Shown in pieces: positions 9,246 through 16,638 of a stretch of DNA of 64,000 bases. The stretch is from CAKSQF01 sp963628435 (lineage in GTDB: Bacteria; Bacillota; Clostridia; Oscillospirales; CAG-272): the NCBI GenBank assembly GCA_963628435.1, contig CAVGEY010000013.1:1-64000 (forward strand). Reading direction: 5' to 3'. A program made the position numbers and the translations under genes. Under the pieces are notes generated by a model. That model was not told the origin of the DNA and made no database searches. It worked only from the letters and a program-made list of their open reading frames with translations. Every line of letters begins with the position of its first letter. The stretch's first letter is position 1.

Positions 9246-9274
9246 TTGACAAACAGTAAAAAGAGGTATATAAT
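9246..9274 (+). promoter_or_regulatory. Perfect-consensus promoter overlapping an upstream ATG of the RluA-type gene
   Basis: TTGACA at 9246-9251 and TATAAT at 9269-9274 are 17 bases apart, identical to the sigma-A consensus. The -10 hexamer overlaps an in-frame ATG at 9273, so mRNA starting near 9281 cannot contain that codon. Confidence 0.82.
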
Positions 9275-9305
9275 GAACCGTAACGATAATGCGGACGGTA
9301 TCTGT

Positions 9306-9995
9306 ATGACTGAAAACAGGAAGAAAATAGATATATTGTATGACGATAAAGAGCTGACGGTTGCAGTAAAACCGTCGGGTATTCTGTCCGAACATACCGA
9401 AAAAAATGACGGCTTTCCCGATATACTTGCCGACTTGCTGCCCGAAAAAGCGGAGCTTTTCTCGGTACATAGACTTGACGGCCCGACGGCGGGAGTTATG
9501 GTATTCGCCAAAACAAAAGCCGCGGCGGCGGCTCTTTCGGCCGATTTTTCGAACGGAAAAATAAAAAAGGAATATCTTGCGGTTTTGTGCGGATGTCCCG
9601 ATGAGACTCACGCCGAACTTACCGATCTGCTTTTTTACGATAAGCGAAGCTCGAAGAGTTATGTCGAACATCGTATGAGAAAAGGCGTTCGTGAAGCCAC
9701 GCTTGAATATTCGGTTGTTGACACTGCCGAAAAAGACGGATCTAAGCTGACACTCGTAAAAGTGATGCTGAAAACCGGAAGAACACATCAGATAAGAGCC
9801 CAGTTTGCCTCGCGACGTCTGCCGCTTTTTGCCGACAGAAGATACGGCGGAAAGGGAAACGGCAATATCGGACTTTTCTGCCGCTCGATTACATTCAAAC
9901 ATCCGTCAAGCGGCAGAACTATGACTTTCGAATCTCCTGTCGATAATGTCTGCCCGTGGACTCTTTTCGGCACACTCGAAAAAAATTTTCAATAA
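9306..9995 (+). CDS. RluA-family pseudouridine synthase
   Basis: Converts selected uridines of rRNA or tRNA to pseudouridine. The protein has the RluA-type catalytic block HRLDGPTAG with the catalytic aspartate near residue 58, the KxYLAVLCG segment and the terminal LKTGRTHQIRAQFA motif. It lacks the N-terminal S4 domain of RluD, so it is of the short RluA/RluC-like class. Start choice: the ATG at 9273 has GAGG upstream but lies inside the -10 of a perfect promoter, so ATG 9306 (MTENRKK, 229 residues) is preferred; its ribosome site is weak (GGACGG). If another promoter exists, 9273 (240 residues) would be possible. The target uridine cannot be told from sequence. A hairpin terminator follows. 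Confidence 0.9.
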   Translation: MTENRKKIDILYDDKELTVAVKPSGILSEHTEKNDGFPDILADLLPEKAELFSVHRLDGPTAGVMVFAKTKAAAAALSADFSNGKIKKEYLAVLCGCPDETHAELTDLLFYDKRSSKSYVEHRMRKGVREATLEYSVVDTAEKDGSKLTLVKVMLKTGRTHQIRAQFASRRLPLFADRRYGGKGNGNIGLFCRSITFKHPSSGRTMTFESPVDNVCPWTLFGTLEKNFQ

Positions 9996-10001
9996 AATGT
10001 C

Positions 10002-10046
10002 AAACTCCGTAATGCAGGCCGAACGGCTGTATTACGGAGTTTCTCG
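10002..10046 (+). terminator. Hairpin terminator after the RluA-type gene
   Basis: A 12-bp perfect stem (10002-10013 with 10031-10042) is capped by a further partly paired segment and followed by a modest T-containing stretch. It also lies between two converging genes, so it may serve both directions. The U-tract is weak. Confidence 0.6.
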
Positions 10047-10064
10047 TATGTTTGTTTGCCGAAT

Positions 10065-10934
10065 TTAATCGATTTTACGGTAGATAAGTATTTCAAATCC
10101 CGCTTCGGTTTCGAGACTTTCAAGAGCCGAAATGCGTTCTCTGTCGCTGTCGCTTGTGCGGTAATAATAAGGTGTCATCTGAAAGAGCGCATCGATGAGC
10201 TCGTGCGACGGCAGCGTAATGCGGTAGGACAGCTCTTTCTTCCCGATAAATTCAAATCGGTCGATTTGATACGGCTGAATTTCATTTTCGTACGGCGTGT
10301 CGTATATGGCCGCCTTTAACTCAAAAAGATGCCGCCTTGACGGAATGACTCTGATCATGTATCCGCCGCCTTTCAGCGTGCGTATGAATTCGTCATGTGC
10401 ATACGGCGAAAATATGCTTGTTATGCCGTCGAATGAACTGTCGGCAAACGGAAGGTGATAAACGCTCGCGACTGCGGCTCTCGGAATGTCAAGATGAGCG
10501 GCGATTGCCGGGCGGCCTTTCAAGATTGACAACGCATCCTTGGATATGTCTATTCCGTAGATTTCGGAATTCGGAATTTTTTCGTACATTTTCTCGGTGT
10601 AATAACCTTCACCGCAGCCTGCGTCGAGTATGGCGGGATGCTGCGGAAGACAGCTTAGCAGAATCTCGCAGACGGACTCGCGTAAATTTTCGTAATATCC
10701 GCCGTCAAGAAAGAGTCTGCGTGCGGCAATCATTTTTTTGTTGTCGCCGTGCCCCGATTTTCCGGATACCGCCGAGTGTGAGCCGTGCGATGTCGGCATC
10801 AGATTGACATATCCCGATTTGGCAATATCAAAGCAGTGCATCTTTTCGCATGTAAGCGATTTGCCTTTTGCGTAAAGTTTTGCCCCGCATATCGGACATA
10901 TAAAAAGCGTTTCTTTATCGGTACCGATCGCCAT
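10065..10934 (-). CDS. rlmA: 23S rRNA (guanine-N1)-methyltransferase, RlmA family
   Basis: An S-adenosylmethionine-dependent methyltransferase of the RlmA/TlrB type, which methylates N1 of a guanine in helix 35 of 23S rRNA (G745 or G748 in E. coli numbering, depending on subgroup). Evidence: an N-terminal zinc finger CPICGAKL...CEKMHCFD followed by SGYVNLM, the family hallmark, then the SAM-binding motif LDAGCGEGYYTEK and a Rossmann-like fold with SIFSPYAHDEFIRTLKGGG. From ATG 10934 it is 289 residues, near family length. The upstream ATG codons at 10979 and 10973 overlap the promoter -10, and 10934 has AGGTGG upstream. It diverges from miaA. Subgroup (RlmA-I or RlmA-II) is unresolved. Confidence 0.88.
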   Translation of the reverse strand: MAIGTDKETLFICPICGAKLYAKGKSLTCEKMHCFDIAKSGYVNLMPTSHGSHSAVSGKSGHGDNKKMIAARRLFLDGGYYENLRESVCEILLSCLPQHPAILDAGCGEGYYTEKMYEKIPNSEIYGIDISKDALSILKGRPAIAAHLDIPRAAVASVYHLPFADSSFDGITSIFSPYAHDEFIRTLKGGGYMIRVIPSRRHLFELKAAIYDTPYENEIQPYQIDRFEFIGKKELSYRITLPSHELIDALFQMTPYYYRTSDSDRERISALESLETEAGFEILIYRKID

Positions 10935-10977
10935 AAACCGAAATCCACCTGCCTCGCAATTTTTCTTAAACATTATC

Positions 10978-11005
10978 ATTTTATCAGAAAATAAAAAAAA
11001 GTCAA
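10978..11005 (-). promoter_or_regulatory. Sigma-A promoter of the rlmA-like gene
   Basis: Minus-strand TTGACT (11005-11000) and an extended -10 TGA-TAAAAT (-10 hexamer 10983-10978) with a 16-base spacer. Initiation near 10971 places the upstream in-frame ATG at 10979 outside the mRNA and supports the start at 10934. Confidence 0.7.
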
Positions 11006-11022
11006 TAGAGCGGTGATTTCGC

Positions 11023-11051
11023 TTGAAATCATTTTGACGTTATGATATAAT
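11023..11051 (+). promoter_or_regulatory. Sigma-A promoter of miaA
   Basis: TTGAAA (11023-11028), a 17-base spacer and TATAAT (11046-11051) preceded by TGA, giving an extended -10. Back to back with the rlmA promoter. Confidence 0.82.
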
Positions 11052-11073
11052 CGAAAAAAAGGAGATGAGACCG

Positions 11074-12027
11074 ATGGAACAACACGATGAGCATTTTTTT
11101 GATGGGCTGAACAGCCGCAGCGTTATTGCCGTTGTCGGCCCGACAGCATCGGGTAAAAGCTCGCTTTCGGTGCGTATTGCATCCGAAATCGGCGGTGAAA
11201 TCGTCTCATGCGATTCGATGCAGGTTTATCGGGGAATGAATATCGGAACGGCGAAAATAACTCCCGAGGAGATGATGGGCATACCTCATTATCTGATCGA
11301 TGTCGCAGATCCCGATGCACCTTTTTCGTGCGCCGATTATACCGTTCTTGCCCGTGCGGCGATTGATGATATAATTTCGCGCGGGAAAATACCGATACTC
11401 TGTGGCGGTACCGGCCTTTATTTGGAAAGCGCGGTTTATGACAGAACAATGGAATCGCCGGGCGGCGATGCCGAAATAAGAGCCGAACTCGACGCGAGAA
11501 GCAATGACGAAAACTATTCGGAACTGCTCGAAGTCGATCCCGAATCGGCGGCGGCAATTCATAAAAATAACAGAAAAAGAGTTATTCGCGCTCTTGAAAT
11601 ATACCGCGTTTCGGGAATTTCCAAAAGCGAGTGGGACAGAAAATCCAAAATCAATTCAAGCGGCTATGATGCACGAATCGCGGTTCTTGACGCGTCGGAT
11701 AGGGAATTCCTTTATAAAAGAGCGGACAGCCGTGTCGATAAGATGATGTCGGACGGACTGCTTGAAGAGGTCAGAAGTCTCTCTCTTAATCCCGCATCCA
11801 CCGCGGGACAGGCAATCGGCTATAAAGAACTCGAAATATATCTTGACGGCGGGTGTACTCTCGATGAGGCGATTGAAAATATCAAACGCGCAAGCCGCAA
11901 TTATATAAAAAGACAGATAACATGGTTTAAGAGATATAAATCGGCATACAGGATAGATATTTGCGATCCCGATTCGGCCGATAATTTTGTAAAATTATTG
12001 TTAAAAAACCTCCCCTGTAATAAATAA
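11074..12027 (+). CDS. miaA: tRNA dimethylallyltransferase
   Basis: Transfers the dimethylallyl group of DMAPP to N6 of A37 in tRNAs reading codons that begin with U. The P-loop GPTASGKS is at residues 21-28; further family motifs are the CDSMQVYRGMNIGTAK block, HYLID, GGTGLYLES, and the C-terminal QAIGYKEL and RQITWFKR segments. Start chosen at ATG 11074 because AAAGGAG (11058-11064) sits 9 bases upstream; the ATG at 11065 directly abuts that site. The protein is 317 residues, normal for the family. No strong terminator follows; the next promoter-like sequence begins about 15 bases after the stop. Confidence 0.97.
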   Translation: MEQHDEHFFDGLNSRSVIAVVGPTASGKSSLSVRIASEIGGEIVSCDSMQVYRGMNIGTAKITPEEMMGIPHYLIDVADPDAPFSCADYTVLARAAIDDIISRGKIPILCGGTGLYLESAVYDRTMESPGGDAEIRAELDARSNDENYSELLEVDPESAAAIHKNNRKRVIRALEIYRVSGISKSEWDRKSKINSSGYDARIAVLDASDREFLYKRADSRVDKMMSDGLLEEVRSLSLNPASTAGQAIGYKELEIYLDGGCTLDEAIENIKRASRNYIKRQITWFKRYKSAYRIDICDPDSADNFVKLLLKNLPCNK

Positions 12028-12038
12028 AGATAAAAATG

Positions 12039-12047
12039 TGCTATAAT
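12039..12047 (+). promoter_or_regulatory. Possible extended -10 promoter for the division operon
   Basis: TGC-TATAAT, an extended -10, ends at 12047. No good -35 is found 17 bases upstream. It would start an mRNA with a leader of about 90 bases before the HlyD-like gene. Suggestive only. Confidence 0.42.
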
Positions 12048-12143
12048 AAACTGATTAAAATAAGAAAAATCAGATTGTGAAAATGCAGGATTGCAGACCG
12101 ACAACCGCATAGCGGTATCGAAAGGACGGTGCAGTGACAATAG

Positions 12144-13379
12144 ATGGATAAACGTTATTTGTCACGTGTTGCAATCTATTTGCTGCTCGGAATTTTCGCG
12201 GTTGCGATTGTGTGTGAGCTTTGCTATCAGTTTTACGATTCGGCATACGAGAGTGTCGAAACGGTTGATGCCGTGAAACGCGAACTCACCCTTACCGCCG
12301 ACGGAGTCGGAATTATCTTCAGAGAAGAAACGGTAATCGGCGGAGAGGACGGCAGTTTTTACAGTTATCTCGCATCCGACGGCGAAAAGGTAAGCAGCGG
12401 ACAGACGGTGGCCCGGATGTCTGCGGGAAGCGACGAGGTAAAAAAGGCACAAGCCGAAATCGACGAATTGAACGATGAGATAAGCTGCCTTGAAAAAGCA
12501 CAGTCGGCGGCACACGGCTATTCGGTTACATCGATTGAGACGGCGATTGCCGAACTGCGTTCATCGATAGTCGAAAATGCGGCAGACGGCAGTCTTTCCG
12601 AACTGAGTTCGAAAACCGACGAACTGTCGGTTTTGCTTGCGGCATCTAAAATTGTTCGCGGTGAGATAAAAAACTATAATGATAAAATCGCGGCACTTGA
12701 AAAAGAAATAGATGAGCTTGAAAAAAACATCATAATAACCGGAAAGGTGAAATCGCCGAAGTCTGGCTATTTTTACAGTTATACCGACGGTTGCGAACAG
12801 ATTATTTCGGTCGATGATATCGATACGATAACGCTTGATGACTGCGAAAAAGCGGTCGAATTTGTCACTGACCGTGACGGCGGCGACTCAAACGATGTCG
12901 GTAAGGTTGTAAATTCGTTCGATTGGTATTCGATTTGCATAGTCGACAGTGATCCCAAATTCGGATTTTCCGAAGGAAAAACATATACGGTTGTGTTCGG
13001 ACAGACCGAAACGGAAATGACTCTCTGTCGCATAATCAAATCCGACGGCTCGGATAAAACGGCGCTTGTTTTCAAATCGGAACGCACGGTAGACGGATTC
13101 GACTATTCGAGAATTCAGCAGGTAAGCGTAGTATACGACAGTATTCTCGGATATGATGTGCCGTCCGAGGCGGTGCATATCGAAGACGGCGTTTCGGGCG
13201 TTTATGTTCTGCACGGAAATGTGGTTGAATTCCGTGAAATCAAATCGGTATACGGCGACTCCGGAATGTTTTTCTCGGAGGACGGATTCGAAGCAAGCGA
13301 CGGCAAAACCGCACTCAGCTTTTACGATCTCATAATCGTACGCGGAAAGGATCTTTATGTCGGAAAAATTGTCAGTTGA
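12144..13379 (+). CDS. HlyD-like membrane-anchored protein (periplasmic-adaptor type)
   Basis: A 411-residue protein with one N-terminal membrane helix (about residues 7-29), a lipoyl/barrel-sandwich-like part around residues 60-95 (SYLASDGEKVSSGQTVARM), a coiled-coil hairpin at about 95-195, a second half-lipoyl strand (VKSPKSGYFYSY), and a beta-rich C-terminal part. This is the layout of HlyD/EmrA-type adaptors, which in Gram-positives sit on the outer face of the membrane. No transporter partner is nearby; instead it heads the division operon and overlaps yggS by 23 bases. Similar proteins occur next to yggS-sepF in Clostridia. Start ATG 12144; the closest ribosome-site-like sequence (AGGACGG) is rather far upstream. 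Function unknown; a role at the division site is inference from position. Confidence 0.75.
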   Translation: MDKRYLSRVAIYLLLGIFAVAIVCELCYQFYDSAYESVETVDAVKRELTLTADGVGIIFREETVIGGEDGSFYSYLASDGEKVSSGQTVARMSAGSDEVKKAQAEIDELNDEISCLEKAQSAAHGYSVTSIETAIAELRSSIVENAADGSLSELSSKTDELSVLLAASKIVRGEIKNYNDKIAALEKEIDELEKNIIITGKVKSPKSGYFYSYTDGCEQIISVDDIDTITLDDCEKAVEFVTDRDGGDSNDVGKVVNSFDWYSICIVDSDPKFGFSEGKTYTVVFGQTETEMTLCRIIKSDGSDKTALVFKSERTVDGFDYSRIQQVSVVYDSILGYDVPSEAVHIEDGVSGVYVLHGNVVEFREIKSVYGDSGMFFSEDGFEASDGKTALSFYDLIIVRGKDLYVGKIVS

Positions 13380-14091
13380 TTTTGAAACCGCCGAGTTTTT
13401 GAAAAAGAATTTCAACAGCGTTAGAAGCAGAATCGAAGCGGTATCAAACGGTGCGGATATAAGAATTGTCGGCGCAACCAAAACGGTTGACGCGTCGGTA
13501 ATAAATTATGCCGCCGAAAATCTCGGACTTACCGATATAGGTGAAAACCGTGTTCAGGAGCTTGTCGCCAAATATGACAGCCTGCAAAAAGACAGACTTA
13601 ATATTCATTTTATAGGCAGACTGCAAACCAATAAGGTAAAATATATAATCGATAAAGTCTGCCTGATTCAGTCGGTTGACAGTATCGGACTTGCGGCGGA
13701 AATCGATAAACAGGCAAAAAAACACGGCAGGATAATGGATATACTGATTGAGGTAAATGTCGCCGGAGAACTGTCGAAGGGCGGGGCCGCACCCGATGAA
13801 GTCGTGGGACTTGCGGAAAAAATAAGCGGCCTGCCGAATGTCAGACTTGTCGGACTTATGTCGGTACCCCCGAAAGATGACGGCGATGAAGAATACCGCA
13901 TACATTTCAAAAAGACGGGAGAACTTCTCGAAACACTCGAAAAAAATCGACTTGTTGATGTCGGGCATCCCGTATTGTCAATGGGAATGTCGGACAGCTA
14001 CGAATGTGCGGTCGAATGCGGCGCGAATATGGTGAGAATAGGATCGGCACTTTTCGGCGCGCGTGATTATAAAGTCAAAAAGCAAAATTAA
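13357..14091 (+). CDS. yggS: Pyridoxal-phosphate homeostasis protein, YggS/YlmE family
   Basis: A PLP-binding TIM-barrel protein of 244 residues that controls the free PLP pool and affects amino and keto acid balance. Lys42 in VGATKT is the Schiff-base lysine; GENRVQEL, HFIGRLQTNK and LSMGMSDSYECAVECGANMVRIGSALFG are family signatures. ATG 13357 has AAGGA upstream and overlaps the preceding gene by 23 bases, indicating translational coupling. It corresponds to ylmE of the Bacillus ylmDEFGH cluster and stands directly upstream of sepF. Confidence 0.96.
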   Translation: MSEKLSVDFETAEFLKKNFNSVRSRIEAVSNGADIRIVGATKTVDASVINYAAENLGLTDIGENRVQELVAKYDSLQKDRLNIHFIGRLQTNKVKYIIDKVCLIQSVDSIGLAAEIDKQAKKHGRIMDILIEVNVAGELSKGGAAPDEVVGLAEKISGLPNVRLVGLMSVPPKDDGDEEYRIHFKKTGELLETLEKNRLVDVGHPVLSMGMSDSYECAVECGANMVRIGSALFGARDYKVKKQN

Positions 14092-14128
14092 AATATAACA
14101 ACCATTTCTTGAAACGGAGGATAATATA

Positions 14129-14623
14129 ATGAGCGTTAAAGATTATTTCAGCAAGTTATTCGAGGAACCCCAGACAACCGAAGAAGAAAACGAGGCTGCA
14201 TATATCGAACATGAAGAACAGCCTGTCAAGGAGGAAAAATTATCAATGGAAAAGAACGATTTTGCAAGAAACGACTCGGTAAAAAACGATAATGCTTATA
14301 CAAGAGCGGTAAGAGGCGACAGCACACCGTCATCATCGGTGCTTGAACTTAAGGTTGTAAGACCGGAAAGCTATGCCGCAGTCGGACAGATTGCCGATCA
14401 CCTTCTCAATCGTTGCACCGTCGTACTCAATCTTGAGGCAACCGAAAAAGATACGGCAAGAAGAATTGTCGATTTTCTGAACGGCGTCGCATACTCGATT
14501 GACGGTCAGATTAAGCCGGTAGCCAACAATACATTTGTTATCACCCCCAAAAACGTATCGATTTCGGGCGAACAGCTTACCGATGCGAGAAACGGCAAAA
14601 CAAATTCGGGCGACGAGTTTTGA
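14129..14623 (+). CDS. sepF: Cell division protein SepF
   Basis: SepF bundles FtsZ filaments and tethers them to the membrane. The 164-residue protein starts with the amphipathic membrane-targeting segment MSVKDYFSKLF, has a charged linker (about residues 15-70) and a C-terminal SepF domain (about 72-150) containing VVRPESYAAVGQIADHLL, the VVLNLE strand and RRIVDFLNGVAYSIDG. ACGGAGG lies 9 bases before the ATG. The neighbours yggS, ylmG, ylmH and divIVA are the usual company. Confidence 0.97.
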   Translation: MSVKDYFSKLFEEPQTTEEENEAAYIEHEEQPVKEEKLSMEKNDFARNDSVKNDNAYTRAVRGDSTPSSSVLELKVVRPESYAAVGQIADHLLNRCTVVLNLEATEKDTARRIVDFLNGVAYSIDGQIKPVANNTFVITPKNVSISGEQLTDARNGKTNSGDEF

Positions 14624-14663
14624 TAAAATTCGGATAGTATAGAGAAGAAATGTGGTGCGGTAG

Positions 14664-14942
14664 TTGAATTCGGTCATATATGTTGTGGTTACGGTTGTGT
14701 CCGTCTTTTTGTCGGTTGAGCAGATTTTAATGCTCATAAGAGCCGTATTTTCGTGGATACAGCCGGATGAAGGCAATAAAATATATATGTTTCTGTATTA
14801 TGCCACCGAGCCGCTGATAGCACCCGTGCGTGCGCTTCTCGAACGGTTTGATGCGGTTGCGAATATGCCTTTTGATGTTTCGTTTACCGTGACATGGCTG
14901 CTTCTCTATGTTATTCGTCTTTTTTTGCCGAACCTGAAGTAA
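14664..14942 (+). CDS. ylmG: YggT/YlmG-family membrane protein
   Basis: A 92-residue protein with two membrane helices (about 5-28 and 70-88) separated by the family loop RAVFSWIQPDEGN and YYATEPLIAPVRALL. YggT proteins are linked to division and, in plastids, to nucleoid distribution. The only start that preserves the first helix is a TTG at 14664, without a strong ribosome site; a six-codon ATG frame ending just over it might couple translation. It sits between sepF and ylmH as in Bacillus. Confidence 0.88.
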   Translation: MNSVIYVVVTVVSVFLSVEQILMLIRAVFSWIQPDEGNKIYMFLYYATEPLIAPVRALLERFDAVANMPFDVSFTVTWLLLYVIRLFLPNLK

Positions 14943-14958
14943 AATCGGATACCCGTAA

Positions 14959-15738
14959 ATGAAAACCAAAAATAATAATGATAAGTCCGCCGATTTCTTT
15001 TCACAAAGAATCGGCGAACTTGCACGCCGTGCGATGTCGGGCGAAATATGCGCCACACGGTTTTTGACACCCGAAGAGTTTGTACATGCAAAATCCGTCC
15101 TCTGCGGTTTTTCCGAGCTGTCGATCTCTTTTTTCGGAGGATACGCCGATGCGGAACGGGGAATACTTGTAATATACCCGAATTATATACCCGAAGAGTC
15201 GATTTCGCAGGCCGATTATATTACACCTGTTTCAATAATCACAAGCGGATATGTCCGCCTTGAACACAGATCTTTTCTCGGCTCGCTGATCGGAATCGGC
15301 ATCGAACGCGATGCAATAGGCGACATACTGATTGAGGGTGATACGGCAACCGTTTTTGTCAGCCCGTCGGTGGCCGATTTTCTGCTCTCGTTTGAACATC
15401 CGCTTGAAAAAGTCGGATCCGATAAAGTTACGGTAAAAGCGGGTGATGCCGAGAAAATATCAACCTACCGAAGAAGTTTTACCGAAACCGTCATAGTTGT
15501 TTCGTCGCCGCGAGTCGACTGTATAACGGCGGAACTCGGTAAAATGTCGCGTGAAAAAGCGAAAGAAGCGATTTCACACGGAGAAGTCAGCCTGAACCAT
15601 GTAACCGAAATCGAGCCGGCCGACATTTTGAAGGCAGGAGATACGATATCGATTCGCAGACACGGAAAATTCAAAATAGGAGAGATAAATCTTACACGCA
15701 AGGACAGATTCAGAATTTCCGTATTTGTTTACGGTTAA
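14959..15738 (+). CDS. ylmH: S4-domain RNA-binding protein YlmH
   Basis: A 259-residue protein. The N-terminal two thirds match the YlmH family (FLTPEE, RLEHRSFLGSLIGIGIERDAIGDI, TVFV) and the C-terminal residues about 185-245 form an S4 RNA-binding domain (SREKAKEAISHGEVSLNHV). YlmH has been connected with cell division genes and with stalled-ribosome quality control in Gram-positives. The ATG at 14959 has no clear ribosome site and lies 16 bases after the previous stop, so translation is probably coupled. Confidence 0.93.
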   Translation: MKTKNNNDKSADFFSQRIGELARRAMSGEICATRFLTPEEFVHAKSVLCGFSELSISFFGGYADAERGILVIYPNYIPEESISQADYITPVSIITSGYVRLEHRSFLGSLIGIGIERDAIGDILIEGDTATVFVSPSVADFLLSFEHPLEKVGSDKVTVKAGDAEKISTYRRSFTETVIVVSSPRVDCITAELGKMSREKAKEAISHGEVSLNHVTEIEPADILKAGDTISIRRHGKFKIGEINLTRKDRFRISVFVYG

Positions 15739-15778
15739 AGCGTGTTTTAAGACTTAATGAAAGGAATGATCCACTGGT

Positions 15779-16597
15779 ATGTTTTTGCCCTATGAGCTTG
15801 AAGGCAAAGTGTTCAAGAAGGTCATGAAGGGTTATAATACCGCCGAGGTTGATGAACACATAGAATTTCTGCTCGATAAATATAAAGAACTTTATCGGGC
15901 ATATAAAGAACTTGAAAAAAAATACTCCGGCGTCAAGGCCGAGCTTATGACATATAAGGAAAACGAAGAATCGATAAGACAGACACTTGAAAGTTCGCGC
16001 GAAACGGGTGCGCAGATGATGACAGCCGCAAAAGACAGATCCGAGATCATACTGAAAACCGCAAGGGAAGAGTGCGATGCGGTTATTTCGGACTTCAAAA
16101 AGCAGGTAGAAGAGCAGATGAATCTGTATGACGAGATGAAAGCAAAAGTCTCGGAATTCAAAAAGGATATTTTCGAGCAGTATCAGCGGCATATAGAATA
16201 TCTCGAATCGATTTCTCCCGACGAAGAAGAAACGTCCCACCCCGATATCGATGAAATAAGAAGCGAAACGGTCGGAAAGATTGTAATAAAATCGAACAGA
16301 AGAATTGTCGACAGAAATTTCGCTCCGAATATTACGACGGATAATTCCGTCGAAGACGGCATTGACATATACGAAAATTCGGATGTCGGCGAAGATGCCG
16401 CCGCAAAAGCGGCAGATGCTGCCGAAACGGCGGAAAATACCGATACCGAAAAGACTGATATGACCGATGCCGAAAAAACAGATGGCGCCGGCAATGCGGG
16501 AGAACATAAGGAAGACACAATGGAGTATCCCGTAATTCCCGAAATTTCCGCCGAAGTCAGCAGAGCGGAAGATATTATTTTCGGAAACAATCAATAA
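15779..16597 (+). CDS. divIVA: Cell division initiation protein DivIVA
   Basis: DivIVA recognises negatively curved membrane at poles and septa. The 272-residue protein has the N-terminal lipid-binding module (LPYELEGKVFKKVMKGYNTAEVDEHIEFLL) and a long coiled coil (about residues 30-150). Residues about 150-272 are an acidic, Ala/Glu/Asp/Thr-rich, probably disordered tail, longer than in Bacillus DivIVA and of unknown role. AAAGGA lies upstream of the ATG. Last of the division genes before ileS. Confidence 0.95.
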   Translation: MFLPYELEGKVFKKVMKGYNTAEVDEHIEFLLDKYKELYRAYKELEKKYSGVKAELMTYKENEESIRQTLESSRETGAQMMTAAKDRSEIILKTAREECDAVISDFKKQVEEQMNLYDEMKAKVSEFKKDIFEQYQRHIEYLESISPDEEETSHPDIDEIRSETVGKIVIKSNRRIVDRNFAPNITTDNSVEDGIDIYENSDVGEDAAAKAADAAETAENTDTEKTDMTDAEKTDGAGNAGEHKEDTMEYPVIPEISAEVSRAEDIIFGNNQ

Positions 16598-16638
16598 TTT
16601 ATAAAATATAAATGGCAAAATAAAGGAGCAATCAAGAT

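Noticed and set aside
16598..16638. T-box riboswitch before ileS
   Set aside because: Only 41 bases separate divIVA and ileS; no specifier hairpin or antiterminator motif fits.
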